64,000 nucleotides of DNA from Bacteroidota bacterium. Its GTDB lineage: Bacteria; Bacteroidota; Bacteroidia; Cytophagales; Spirosomataceae. The stretch lies in the NCBI GenBank assembly GCA_020161355.1, contig JAIUOF010000005.1, forward strand, positions 62,001 to 126,000, given 5' to 3'. Both the position numbers and the translations under genes were made by a program. A model generated the notes under the pieces. It saw nothing but the letters and a program-made list of their open reading frames with translations, was not told where the DNA came from and did no database searches. Each line of letters starts with the position of its first letter. Within the stretch, counting starts at the first letter, position 1. Positions 33,093 through 42,331 of this stretch are shown here, in pieces.

Positions 33093-33437
33093 ATGAAAAG
33101 AATCCTCGCTTTCCTGATTATTGCCTTGGTTTTTGTGCAAAATATCAGCTGTAAAAATAACAAAAATGCTATAAAGTCAGGTGTAGAAGCAATTTCAAAT
33201 CCTGAAAGTTTGGCAAAGCTTACCACTGATCAAATGGTAAAAACTTTGGGGCTGGACGTGGCTCAGACAGAAAAAGTTTTGATGCTCAATCTGGTAAATT
33301 ATAAAGTATTACAAAAGCTTAAGCCTTCAGAATCAGAAAAAATTGCTTCAGTAAAAGATAAATATATTGCAGAGATGAAAGCCGTGCTTTCTTTGCCGCA
33401 ATTTGATAAATTCCTGAAGGAGTTTGTGAAATTCTAA
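33093..33437 (+). CDS. Small secreted protein, tandem paralogue 2
   Basis: A 114-residue protein with a signal sequence ending near NISCK, probably a lipoprotein. Its second half aligns with the preceding gene: KVLMLNLVNYKVLQKL matches KVLMINVVNFKIVKRL, and FDKFLKEFVKF matches FTKFLTEFSEI. The two genes therefore arose by tandem duplication. The stop codon overlaps that of the convergent tamL gene. Role unknown; a helical periplasmic stress or chaperone protein is one possibility. Confidence 0.75.
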   Translation: MKRILAFLIIALVFVQNISCKNNKNAIKSGVEAISNPESLAKLTTDQMVKTLGLDVAQTEKVLMLNLVNYKVLQKLKPSESEKIASVKDKYIAEMKAVLSLPQFDKFLKEFVKF

Positions 33438-35734
33438 AATGGTAATCCTACCGCAATATTCCAGATAAGATTTTCTTTGCGATAATCTTTTTTCAGGCTA
33501 AAATCATCAATTACCCAGCGTTCTTTTCCCTCGAGCCAGGGTTTTCGGAAAGGAGTAGCAATATCCAACCTGAAAATTACGAAAGAAAAGTCAAACCGGA
33601 AGCCTATACCACCACCAATTGCCATTTCATTCAGGAAAGATTTTGAAAACAAAACTCCCGGCCCATAAATGTACTCGTCTTTGGCCATCCACACGTTTCC
33701 GGCATCGACAAAAAGGGCGGTGCCTACGAAATTATTGACCTTATACCTCAGTTCGGTGTTGAGTTCAAGTTTAATATCTCCGGTATTATTCCCAAGAAAT
33801 TGCTCCGCCAAGGAGCCTGTTCGTGCATAAGTTCCGGGTCCGACACCTCTTGCCCTGAACGCCCGTAAGGAGTTGTTTCCACCTACATAAAACTGGTTTA
33901 CAAAAGGAAGCTGCAGGGAATTTCCATAAGGAATACCCACCCCTACAATTGCCCTATTGGCCCAGGAAGTCTTTCTGGAAATGTCAATTTTGTATCTAAG
34001 ATCCTGTTCAAGTCTCACAAACTGCGAAAAGTAGTCTCCAAAAACCTTTCCCTTTTTCTCCGGATCATTTCTGATTTTATCGTAAAGCCCAAAGAGATTT
34101 CCCGCCAAATCTAAATTTCCATTGTATGAAAACAAGCCATTACCCAATTTCCTTTGTCTTATATTTATTTCATAAGAACCGCCTGCAATGAACTGATTTT
34201 CAAGAATTACTAAAAGACGGGGATCCGTAAAAATCTCGTCAATAAAATCAGTACTGATGTTGGTGGATTTTACCAGATTCAAAGTTATGGGTCTTAAAGA
34301 ATGTTCAATGCCCCGTCCTTTGGTCCATGCATAGCCTAAAGTAGCTTTTGCGGAATTTAGGTTATAAAGCCCGGTCTTACGGAAGCTCTCCCAACCAGTA
34401 GTAATGAGCGTCTTTGGTAATACTTTACTGATTTCCGGGTCGATTTTTATGAAAGGAGCCCAAAATCTTGGTATGGTATATTGTGCATCCAACCCGATAC
34501 GGTAGTTGTCTTTATATTGGTTGTCTTTGTTGCCACCTACCTGAAGTTCAAGTCCGGCTTTTGCTGAAAGTTTTAAAATTTCTGCCCCCTTGAAAGTGTT
34601 GTTATTGAGCCAGTTAAGGCTGAGTTGCGAGCCCGCCAAACCGCTTGACCGGGTGATGGCATTTGCCTCCATTCTCAGAGATTTTCTTTTCTGAGTTTGC
34701 AGGAAATAATGTACGTCAATCAAGGTACTGTCCAGGCGATTAACCACTTCAAAGCGGCTGTTGATAAATTTGAAATTGCCTAAACCTATCAACCGGTTAT
34801 TGGTAATACTTTGCAAGTCATTGTTGTAAAGTGTACCCGGCCGAAAGGCTATTGCATCGGAGAAAATACGTTCTTTGTATTTTTTTTGCGGGTCATCAAG
34901 AATCAGACCCCGGAAAAAATCAAATCCTTCGGAGGGCTCAATCACTGGTTTTGAGTCAACATAAACAAAAATATCATTAATCTGATACTGTCTTTGCACA
35001 GTTGGCAAAACAGGTTCTTTCAGCCCGATTTCTAATCTTACTTTTTGTTTTTTGAGTGTTGTATCAGCTTTTATAGAAATATTATCGGGTTTAAAGTAAT
35101 AATAGCCTTTTCCTCTTAGATTTTTTTCAACTTCAAGTCTTTCTGTTTTTATTTTTTCCAAATCAAAAAACTGCCCCCAATTTCTCTCTTTTGCTGATTT
35201 GTAAAAATCATTGGCCAGATTTCCCTCAGCATTGTTTACAATAACTGAGTCAATGGAATATCTGAAACCAGGATTCGCGGTGTATTTGGCATAAGCCTGA
35301 TATCGCATTATTTCTAAGTCTCCCAATACTTTGGCATCAAAGTATCCCCTTGATTTTAAGTACTCTGTGAGCCTGACTGCATTTCTGTTGAGGAGCGAAT
35401 TGTTGAAAAAAACCGGCTCTTCTACCAGATTTCTGATTATTGGCCATTTTCTAATTTTTTCTTTTTTGATTAAATAATAAAAACCCACCTTATAAGGCAC
35501 CCTGTATTTTGAGAGCGGTATTCCTATTTTACTGTTTTCGAGTGGAAGCAGCATTTCACTGAGCGTCTCTTCCAGATCGGGAATTTTCGCGGATTTGAGG
35601 GTATCAGTTTCTATAAGTTTTAGGGTGCTACCTCCATATATTTTCTGGTCTGCAGGCAGTCTTTTTTCAATACTGCAAGAAAAACTCATTGTAGCAAGTG
35701 CAAAAAGTGTCAATATTTTGAGATAGCCCTTCAT
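33434..35734 (-). CDS. tamL: TamL: lipoprotein TamA/BamA-family outer-membrane protein
   Basis: A 766-residue Omp85 protein started at ATG 35734, which overlaps the tamB stop (ATGA) and gives a lipoprotein leader (LFALATMSFSC). POTRA-like domains occupy about 30-370. The C-terminal Omp85 barrel includes the LRAFRARGVGPG motif in the lid-lock region and ends WNIAVGLPF. A lipid-anchored TamA variant is characteristic of Bacteroidota. With TamB it should move lipid or insert proteins into the outer membrane. It is translationally coupled to tamB. Confidence 0.9.
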   Translation of the reverse strand: MKGYLKILTLFALATMSFSCSIEKRLPADQKIYGGSTLKLIETDTLKSAKIPDLEETLSEMLLPLENSKIGIPLSKYRVPYKVGFYYLIKKEKIRKWPIIRNLVEEPVFFNNSLLNRNAVRLTEYLKSRGYFDAKVLGDLEIMRYQAYAKYTANPGFRYSIDSVIVNNAEGNLANDFYKSAKERNWGQFFDLEKIKTERLEVEKNLRGKGYYYFKPDNISIKADTTLKKQKVRLEIGLKEPVLPTVQRQYQINDIFVYVDSKPVIEPSEGFDFFRGLILDDPQKKYKERIFSDAIAFRPGTLYNNDLQSITNNRLIGLGNFKFINSRFEVVNRLDSTLIDVHYFLQTQKRKSLRMEANAITRSSGLAGSQLSLNWLNNNTFKGAEILKLSAKAGLELQVGGNKDNQYKDNYRIGLDAQYTIPRFWAPFIKIDPEISKVLPKTLITTGWESFRKTGLYNLNSAKATLGYAWTKGRGIEHSLRPITLNLVKSTNISTDFIDEIFTDPRLLVILENQFIAGGSYEINIRQRKLGNGLFSYNGNLDLAGNLFGLYDKIRNDPEKKGKVFGDYFSQFVRLEQDLRYKIDISRKTSWANRAIVGVGIPYGNSLQLPFVNQFYVGGNNSLRAFRARGVGPGTYARTGSLAEQFLGNNTGDIKLELNTELRYKVNNFVGTALFVDAGNVWMAKDEYIYGPGVLFSKSFLNEMAIGGGIGFRFDFSFVIFRLDIATPFRKPWLEGKERWVIDDFSLKKDYRKENLIWNIAVGLPF

Positions 35735-38700
35735 TTGCTTCTTTTCAATAACTCTTTCCAAGTTTCGTAGTCGATTGCCACAATGAAACCCACGCCTGTT
35801 TCAATCACCGAACCTTCAATCACCATGTCGTTTTGGGTCTTTCGGAAAATATTAAAACGGTATCGGCCATCTTTGGATATCAGCCAGTTGGCCTGAAGAT
35901 TGTCAAAAATCTCGTCAGACCGCATATCTTTATTTTCAAGCTCAAAGTTTTTTCCCACCGAAATCACCAGTCTTTCGTTAGCCAGTTTTTTACTTACACC
36001 CAGGCTCAGATTTGTATTTCTTTCACTATTTGAAGTGTTTACTCCTGATTCCAGCCCAAAATTCAAATCAAAGCCCTTAATCAGTCCCGAAGCAAAATTA
36101 TTGAGACTATTGCTGATGAGCTCGCTGGCCTTTCTTCGGGCGATATCTTCGTAATTATTGATAGATTCAAAATTGTTTTTCAACGATTCCGAATTGAAAG
36201 AATGTGTAACCAACAGGAATACCGCACGGTCATTCATTTCTACTTTTTTGGCTGACGCAGACTCGTTTTTTTCGCCTTTTTCGTTGATAAGTCTGTAACC
36301 TTCTTCTTCGGCATTTTTTACATATTGCCCCAGGTCTTTTTCTTTCAAAACCACCTCAAAGTTTACCTCTGGCCCGGAAATAGGTCCCTGAAGCGTAAGG
36401 TCAACCCGCACCGGGATATTTAGTTTTATATCAGAATTGTCAGCATTTCGGAAGGGGGGATTCTTTTTGCCCGGAACATTGTAGGATGCCGTAATATCCA
36501 TTTTACCTGCCATAGGGTCACCTGTCCAGAGTATATTGCTTTTGCTGGTTGAATTTATCTCAAATTCTTTTTTGATAACCTGATAGGTAAGTGCATATTT
36601 CCCTTTTTCTATATCATACTGGCCCAGCATAAACAGCTCACCATTGTTATCAAAGCCGATGTTAAATTTTCCGTTTCCGTTGGCCGAAAGCAAATCTCCC
36701 GTTAGCGGATCCATCAAAATATTGAGGGTGGCTTCGTTGGGTACATCTACATTAATGTTGACGGCATTGGCAAAACTTATTTTACTTTCGATTTTTTCTT
36801 TTTTAATAGTTTTCTCAGCGGTCTTTTTGCTAGTTACAAATTCTACAATTTCTTGCATTTCACTTCCTGCAGCCGACTCATCTTCCATCAAAAGTGTAAG
36901 CTCTGTCTTTTTGCCTACACCCACATCACCTTCTACTTTAAACGTTGTATTCTTCCCTTTTATAGTTATTTCCGGACTAAAAAATCCTTCTCCATAAAAC
37001 AGCTCATTCTGACCTTTGGTGGCATCAACAAGCTTAAAGTCTTTTCCGGAAAGTGAAAGTGAATATTCAAAATCTGGCATTTTTTCAAGATTAATATCAC
37101 CGTTGACTTTTAATTTCTGATTATCTTTGTCGCTCATTATCAGATTATTGAGAGATAAGTGCTTATCGGCTAACATAATTTTTTGGTCCGACATTTTGAT
37201 TAATGCCCCCGTCTGTGATATTCGCCCTTCAAAGGTTTTCATCAGTGCTTCTCCTGTTATCTCGGGAATACCCAGGGTACCTTTTACTTTGAAATTACCA
37301 CTCATTTCACCTTTCATCTGGTATAAAACATCAGCTAAAAAGGGCTCTGCCACAACGAGATTAAGTTTGTTGAGATTTAAGTTGAGAGCAATTTTTTGAT
37401 TTTGATTTGGGAAAAAACTACCACTCATTTTTACCTCGTTGCTGCTGCCAATCAATTCAGATGACAGGTAAATTTCATCTGTTGAATTACTTTTAGCAAT
37501 CCCCTGCAAATCACCCAGTTGATTTTTGAGGTAGGTCAGTTTTTTTACCGAATATTCACCCGTAAACGACAGACTGTCAGATAAATAATTTACCAATTCT
37601 ACGTCAGTATCCAACGAGCCACTCAGGAAGGTAGAGTCCCTGAAAATGGCCCTGGAGAAGAAATTCAGGTCAAGATTTTGGGCGAAAACATGTAGCGGGC
37701 CATTGGGTTGGTCATTAAGTGTGGATATTCTTACCATCTGGCTACCAGCATTGGTAAATATCACATCCGAAAACTTGATTCCGGCTTTGGAGTATTCAAA
37801 ATAACCATAAGGATTCCCAGCCCATGGCTCATAAAAAAGGCGTGTGCCTTCCTCATCAAATGAAACCTGCAAGGCATTGTTTTCGCTTCTTACAAACCCA
37901 TGCAGTGCATGAATTTCTTTTTCGACAGAATCCTTTACCGAAAGTGCAAAATCGGCGACATTGTTTTCGAGAGTGCCTGTCAGTGAGGCATTTCTGATTC
38001 TAAAATCATTTTGGAGGATTTCAGATGTATTTGATTTGAAACCAAGGGCAGTACCGTTTCCCGAAAAATCAAAATTTAAATTCTTGATATTCAGTGAATC
38101 ATATTTTAATGAAGGTAGGCTAATACTTCCTGAAATAGGCAAAAGTGGATTTTCAGAAGATATTTTAGTAACTGCTGTAATGGGCTCAAAAGCTTTCAAT
38201 CCTGGCAAAAAAGCCGTAAAAACGGGGTCATAGTTGATTTTTCCATTAAAATTGAAGGAATAATTTCGTTGTGACTCAAGCGGTTTGTAATCAGGGATTT
38301 TGAAATATTTATTTATTTCGGTCAAAATGATATCGCTCAATTGGTCATATTCAAAATTACCTGTCAGGTTTAACCTCATGAAATCAGTGTTGAAATAAAG
38401 AGCTTTGCTCTGTTCAGAATTGAGGGTAAAAATTCTCAGATCACCTAACGGAAACAACTGGTCGTTTCGATAAATCCTCACATCATTGCCACTTAAATCT
38501 ATTTTTGGATTTTTCGGATCTACTATTAGTTCATTGATATCAAAATTTCCTTTGACTTCGATATTTTCATCAGTCAGTCCAAGTGATTTCAGATTTACAA
38601 AATCTACTTTGGTCTTTCCGGCAACGCTTATGTTAGGATTTCTTAAGTCGACGATTCCTGTCCAGGTTATATTGGCATTTTGATCGTCAATTGCCAGACT

Positions 38701-40503
38701 TGTATTTACTTTTTGGTCGTTTAAGATAGCCAAAATATCAATGTTTTGATATTTTTTACCCTGATAAACTGCCTCCTTCAGATGTCCATTGATTTCTACT
38801 GCAGGATTGCTAAAATTGCTTCCATTAAAATCAACATAACCGTTTAATTTTCCAAGGTCAGGGTTTTTTATCAGTTTTCCGGCATCAAATCCGGCAAAAA
38901 GTATCTTTCCCTGATAAGTGGGATTTGAATTTATGTTATTAAGAGCCGCATTAATTTTTGCGGTACCGATATCTGAGCTGATTATCAGGTTGGTATGAAT
39001 ATTATTTTTGTTGCCCGAAATTGCCCCAGTGGCTGTAAAAAACTCGGGTAAATTAAGGTCTGCCGGTAGCTGAGAGGGTGGTAAGTACTTTTGGATATCT
39101 TTTCTGCTTGATTTTAAGGATTTTATATCAAAATCAAACATCGGATTGCTGAAATTGCTGATTTTTCCGGCCAGGTTCAACGAGGTCTTATCTGGCAAAA
39201 TCAAAGATAAGTTTTTGGTTGTCAATTCAGTACTGTTACCACTTAACTCTCCATTTAGAGCGACCATAGCATTTTTTAGTGACTTGAAGTTCTCATTTTT
39301 TTCAAGTGTTTTTGAAAAAAACAATGCTTCTGAAGGAGCAATCTTGCTTTCCAGATTCGATAGCTTAATTTTTGAGTTTTCGGGTTTTATAGAATCTATG
39401 GCCACCGAGACTTTTGTTGTAAGACTACTTTTTTCGGTTAAAATTGTGAGTTTGGGAAGAAAAAGAATATTATTTTTTAAACTAAAGTCACTGGAAATAT
39501 TTTTTACCCTAAAACCACTTTTTTCTTTGAAAGTAATTGTTTTCAGATTTCCAATTGCATCGTTTAAACCATTAATTTTTAAATTTTTAGCAGAAAATAA
39601 TGCATCATTTATTGCCAGATTATTTGGATCAAGCTCCCCATTGTTTTTCTTTTTTTCTTTCAGATTAATTAAATCCAGTGTTTTAGTTAAAATTGTTAAA
39701 TCACTGATTTCATATTTGTTTTCGCCCGGCAATATCTTTTCAGCTGCAAGTTGTATTCCGGCATTTTGTGTAACTATTTTTCTGTCGGAAATACTAAGAT
39801 CCAGATTGATGTTTTTTGCGTCAAGTCCGGGTATTTTCAGATGTGTTTTTACCTGAGATTTAGAGGAATCAGTTGAGGCAAGAATATTGGCCTTAAGAGT
39901 CAATCCGTCTATTTCAGATTTTTTTAGGAAAAATTTACTTTTTTCCAAATCAAAAACATCAAAACCTGTTTTTAAACTATTGATTATTAGTGTTATATTA
40001 TCCCCTTCGGCTTGAGACTTAATTCTTGAATTTTTTAAATTGATTTCTTTAAGTACATATTCGAAAGGAGTAGGTGAAGAATTTTTTGCAGTGGTATCTG
40101 ATGCAAAAGCATCCAGAATAAACTGATAGTTTGGCTTTTTATTTTTTTCGTAAATATTGAAGTAGCTATTTTCTAGTAAAGCTTTGTTAATCAGTACTTT
40201 GTTGTTAATTAATGCTAGCATGTCAAGGTCAATTCTAACTTTTCCTGCGGAAAGGAGGGTGTCTGACAGCTCGTCTTTTATGAGTAAATTTTCAGTTTGG
40301 AACCAGTCAGGAAAACTGTAGGTAAAGTTTGATTTTACGGTGGTTTTTAGTTTTTTAGAAAGATATTCTGAGGCTTTTTGGCTAACCCATTTTTGACCGG
40401 AATCTGATTTGAGATAAAATACAAATCCAACCAATCCCAATGCTAAAAATAAAAGCAGCGATGCGATAATTTTGAAAATTGCATTTTTTCGGCTTCCTGT
40501 CAT
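35731..40503 (-). CDS. tamB: TamB-like translocation/assembly protein (DUF490)
   Basis: A protein of about 1590 residues. I prefer the ATG at 40503 (MTGSRKNAIFKIIASLL), which puts a basic start directly before the membrane anchor; an in-frame ATG at 40548 is also possible. After one inner-membrane helix comes a very long repetitive beta-strand region, expected to form a periplasm-spanning hydrophobic groove. The DUF490/TamB C-terminal domain (about 1150-1590) interacts with the TamA/TamL barrel. The start of tamL overlaps its stop by 4 bases. Confidence 0.9.
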   Translation of the reverse strand: MTGSRKNAIFKIIASLLLFLALGLVGFVFYLKSDSGQKWVSQKASEYLSKKLKTTVKSNFTYSFPDWFQTENLLIKDELSDTLLSAGKVRIDLDMLALINNKVLINKALLENSYFNIYEKNKKPNYQFILDAFASDTTAKNSSPTPFEYVLKEINLKNSRIKSQAEGDNITLIINSLKTGFDVFDLEKSKFFLKKSEIDGLTLKANILASTDSSKSQVKTHLKIPGLDAKNINLDLSISDRKIVTQNAGIQLAAEKILPGENKYEISDLTILTKTLDLINLKEKKKNNGELDPNNLAINDALFSAKNLKINGLNDAIGNLKTITFKEKSGFRVKNISSDFSLKNNILFLPKLTILTEKSSLTTKVSVAIDSIKPENSKIKLSNLESKIAPSEALFFSKTLEKNENFKSLKNAMVALNGELSGNSTELTTKNLSLILPDKTSLNLAGKISNFSNPMFDFDIKSLKSSRKDIQKYLPPSQLPADLNLPEFFTATGAISGNKNNIHTNLIISSDIGTAKINAALNNINSNPTYQGKILFAGFDAGKLIKNPDLGKLNGYVDFNGSNFSNPAVEINGHLKEAVYQGKKYQNIDILAILNDQKVNTSLAIDDQNANITWTGIVDLRNPNISVAGKTKVDFVNLKSLGLTDENIEVKGNFDINELIVDPKNPKIDLSGNDVRIYRNDQLFPLGDLRIFTLNSEQSKALYFNTDFMRLNLTGNFEYDQLSDIILTEINKYFKIPDYKPLESQRNYSFNFNGKINYDPVFTAFLPGLKAFEPITAVTKISSENPLLPISGSISLPSLKYDSLNIKNLNFDFSGNGTALGFKSNTSEILQNDFRIRNASLTGTLENNVADFALSVKDSVEKEIHALHGFVRSENNALQVSFDEEGTRLFYEPWAGNPYGYFEYSKAGIKFSDVIFTNAGSQMVRISTLNDQPNGPLHVFAQNLDLNFFSRAIFRDSTFLSGSLDTDVELVNYLSDSLSFTGEYSVKKLTYLKNQLGDLQGIAKSNSTDEIYLSSELIGSSNEVKMSGSFFPNQNQKIALNLNLNKLNLVVAEPFLADVLYQMKGEMSGNFKVKGTLGIPEITGEALMKTFEGRISQTGALIKMSDQKIMLADKHLSLNNLIMSDKDNQKLKVNGDINLEKMPDFEYSLSLSGKDFKLVDATKGQNELFYGEGFFSPEITIKGKNTTFKVEGDVGVGKKTELTLLMEDESAAGSEMQEIVEFVTSKKTAEKTIKKEKIESKISFANAVNINVDVPNEATLNILMDPLTGDLLSANGNGKFNIGFDNNGELFMLGQYDIEKGKYALTYQVIKKEFEINSTSKSNILWTGDPMAGKMDITASYNVPGKKNPPFRNADNSDIKLNIPVRVDLTLQGPISGPEVNFEVVLKEKDLGQYVKNAEEEGYRLINEKGEKNESASAKKVEMNDRAVFLLVTHSFNSESLKNNFESINNYEDIARRKASELISNSLNNFASGLIKGFDLNFGLESGVNTSNSERNTNLSLGVSKKLANERLVISVGKNFELENKDMRSDEIFDNLQANWLISKDGRYRFNIFRKTQNDMVIEGSVIETGVGFIVAIDYETWKELLKRSK

Positions 40504-40630
40504 CAGGTTTTTGGAGGTTATTCCTTTACAAAAATAGAAAAAAGCCATGTATTGACCTCAAAAAACCATTAGAAAGACCTGATGGCTACTGAAAACCTGG
40601 CTATTTCTTTCAACGGAATAATCGCGTGTA

Positions 40631-41233
40631 TTATTTCTTTATAGCAACCGGGCTACCGAGTGCCGCAAGCACTGCATCGGAGATGTTGTCACGCCCCCCG
40701 TCACCGGCGTACAAAATCGTTTTCCCGCTCATCAGCGATTCATTTTTATTTCTAAGAATCACAAATTTATATCCTTTTTGATTTGCCACTTTTTCAGCTG
40801 TATTTTTGATGTCTTCTTTAATTTTTAAGATTCCATCGCCTATCATCTGCTGTATTTCTTTTTCAGTTTCCCGTTGGAAAGCCTCCGTGGCGGATTTGAT
40901 TTCCTGTACATTTTTTAGTTTTGCATTCAATTTTTCAGTTGTCATCGAATCCAGGTTCTTCATACTGTTTTGATAATCCAGGTTTTTAGTCTGATATTCC
41001 AATGCCATCTTATTAAATGCTTCCTGATAAATCTCCTGTTTCTTTTTGACCTCACTATCAAGAGTTTTTACTTTATTATAATTGTCAAAAACGTAATCTT
41101 CATAAATATACGCCCACTTAAAACCATTAGTGCTTTTGGCCTTGGCCTGAGTGGTAGTTGCAGGCTTTTTGGTTTGAGAAAACGAATAAAAACTTACCAG
41201 TGCTATCAAAAAACTAAGAATGATTTTTTTCAT
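40631..41233 (-). CDS. OmpH/Skp-like periplasmic chaperone
   Basis: A 200-residue exported protein: signal peptide to FYSFSQ, a Thr/Lys-rich linker, then a long coiled-coil (about 60-140, VKKKQEIYQEAFNKM, EYQTKNLDYQNSMKNL) and a mixed C-terminal segment. The pattern fits Skp/OmpH chaperones that hold unfolded outer-membrane proteins. It is the first of three leftward envelope genes (this, tamB, tamL), which supports the role. Confidence 0.85.
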   Translation of the reverse strand: MKKIILSFLIALVSFYSFSQTKKPATTTQAKAKSTNGFKWAYIYEDYVFDNYNKVKTLDSEVKKKQEIYQEAFNKMALEYQTKNLDYQNSMKNLDSMTTEKLNAKLKNVQEIKSATEAFQRETEKEIQQMIGDGILKIKEDIKNTAEKVANQKGYKFVILRNKNESLMSGKTILYAGDGGRDNISDAVLAALGSPVAIKK

Positions 41234-41556
41234 TTATAAAATGAGCTATTTTTTCTCAAAATAACCCATAATTGCCGACAATTGGAAATAGTTTTTATTA
41301 TTTGGGAAAAAATCTGATAAATTTGTTCGAATCAGTCTTTAACCAGGTTTATGCATATGGCCTTAGTAATGAGAGTTTAATTTTCAATACATCGAGCCTC
41401 TAAATTCAAGTGGCATAGCATCGCTACCGTGATTTAATTTAAATGGGTTGTAGCCTTTACTGAGCCCGCCGAATTAAGCTGATTTGCAGCAATCTAATGT
41501 TGCAGTAGATTTTTAAATGTATAAACGGGTTTAATGTTTTGTACCCCAAAATTGAT
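41234..41556. other. Divergent spacer, about 323 bases
   Basis: It lies between the Skp-like gene and the FGE-like gene. I see no complete promoter, terminator or repeat, only short AT-rich palindromes. No reading frame worth calling. Confidence 0.3.
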
Positions 41557-42330
41557 ATGAGATTCCTGATTTTTGTTTTAATTATTACCCTTTTTTCCTG
41601 TAGAAAAGACCAGAAAATAGTTGAGAAAAATGGAATGATTTTAATCCAAGGGGAATCAGACATAAAAAGTTTTTGGATGGATAAAAATCCTGTGACAGTG
41701 GGTGAATTTACGCGATTTATCAATGCAACCCATTATGTCACCGAGGCGGAGAAATTTGGAGATGCCGGATTTTTTGATTTCAATACAGGAGAATGGAGTC
41801 TAAAAAAAGGAGCTTATTGGAGATACCCGCAAGGGAAAGAAGCTCAGGAGGCTCAGCCCAATCATCCCGTAACCCAGGTAAGTTGGAATGATGCCCTGGC
41901 TTATTGTAAATGGGCAAAAAAACGTCTTCCAACTAGTATTGAGTTTGTTTTTGCAGAAAAAAATGGACAAAAAGACTATGGGAATACTTATACCTGGGGC
42001 AATGATTTTTTTGAAAATAATGAATATAAAGCCAATTTTTGGCAAGGTGTTTTTCCAGTAAACAATACAGTTGATGATGGATTTTTGACCACCTCACCTG
42101 TGGGGTATTTTGGTGCCAATAAATTGGGACTTTACGATATCGGTGGGAATGTGTGGCAATGGTGCTCTGACGAAAACCATAGTCGTCCCGGCGAATTTAA
42201 TCAGCGGGGGGGATCATTTTTATGCGACCCAAAAGTTTGCCATGGGTTTAAAGTTGGAGGAATATCTTCTTCGACTAAAGAAACTTCGCTAATGCATGTG
42301 GGCTTTAGGTGTGTAAAAGACGCCGAATAA
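41557..42330 (+). CDS. Formylglycine-generating enzyme family lipoprotein
   Basis: A 257-residue protein started at ATG 41557, giving a lipoprotein leader MRFLIFVLIITLFSC (Cys15). The FGE-sulfatase fold is complete: MDKNPVTVGEF, VSWNDALAYCKWA, RLPTSIEFVFA, GNVWQWCSD and GFRC. The copper-binding cysteine pair of true formylglycine-generating enzymes is present as RGGSFLCDPKVCHGFK (Cys223, Cys228; C-x4-C as in the human enzyme). It could therefore activate sulfatases, in the periplasm rather than the cytoplasm. No sulfatase gene is in this window. Confidence 0.85.
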   Translation: MRFLIFVLIITLFSCRKDQKIVEKNGMILIQGESDIKSFWMDKNPVTVGEFTRFINATHYVTEAEKFGDAGFFDFNTGEWSLKKGAYWRYPQGKEAQEAQPNHPVTQVSWNDALAYCKWAKKRLPTSIEFVFAEKNGQKDYGNTYTWGNDFFENNEYKANFWQGVFPVNNTVDDGFLTTSPVGYFGANKLGLYDIGGNVWQWCSDENHSRPGEFNQRGGSFLCDPKVCHGFKVGGISSSTKETSLMHVGFRCVKDAE

Positions 42331-42331
42331 A

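Noticed and set aside
39146..39856. 236-codon open frame on the + strand
   Set aside because: Antisense to the low-complexity beta-repeat region of tamB, where long shadow frames are expected.
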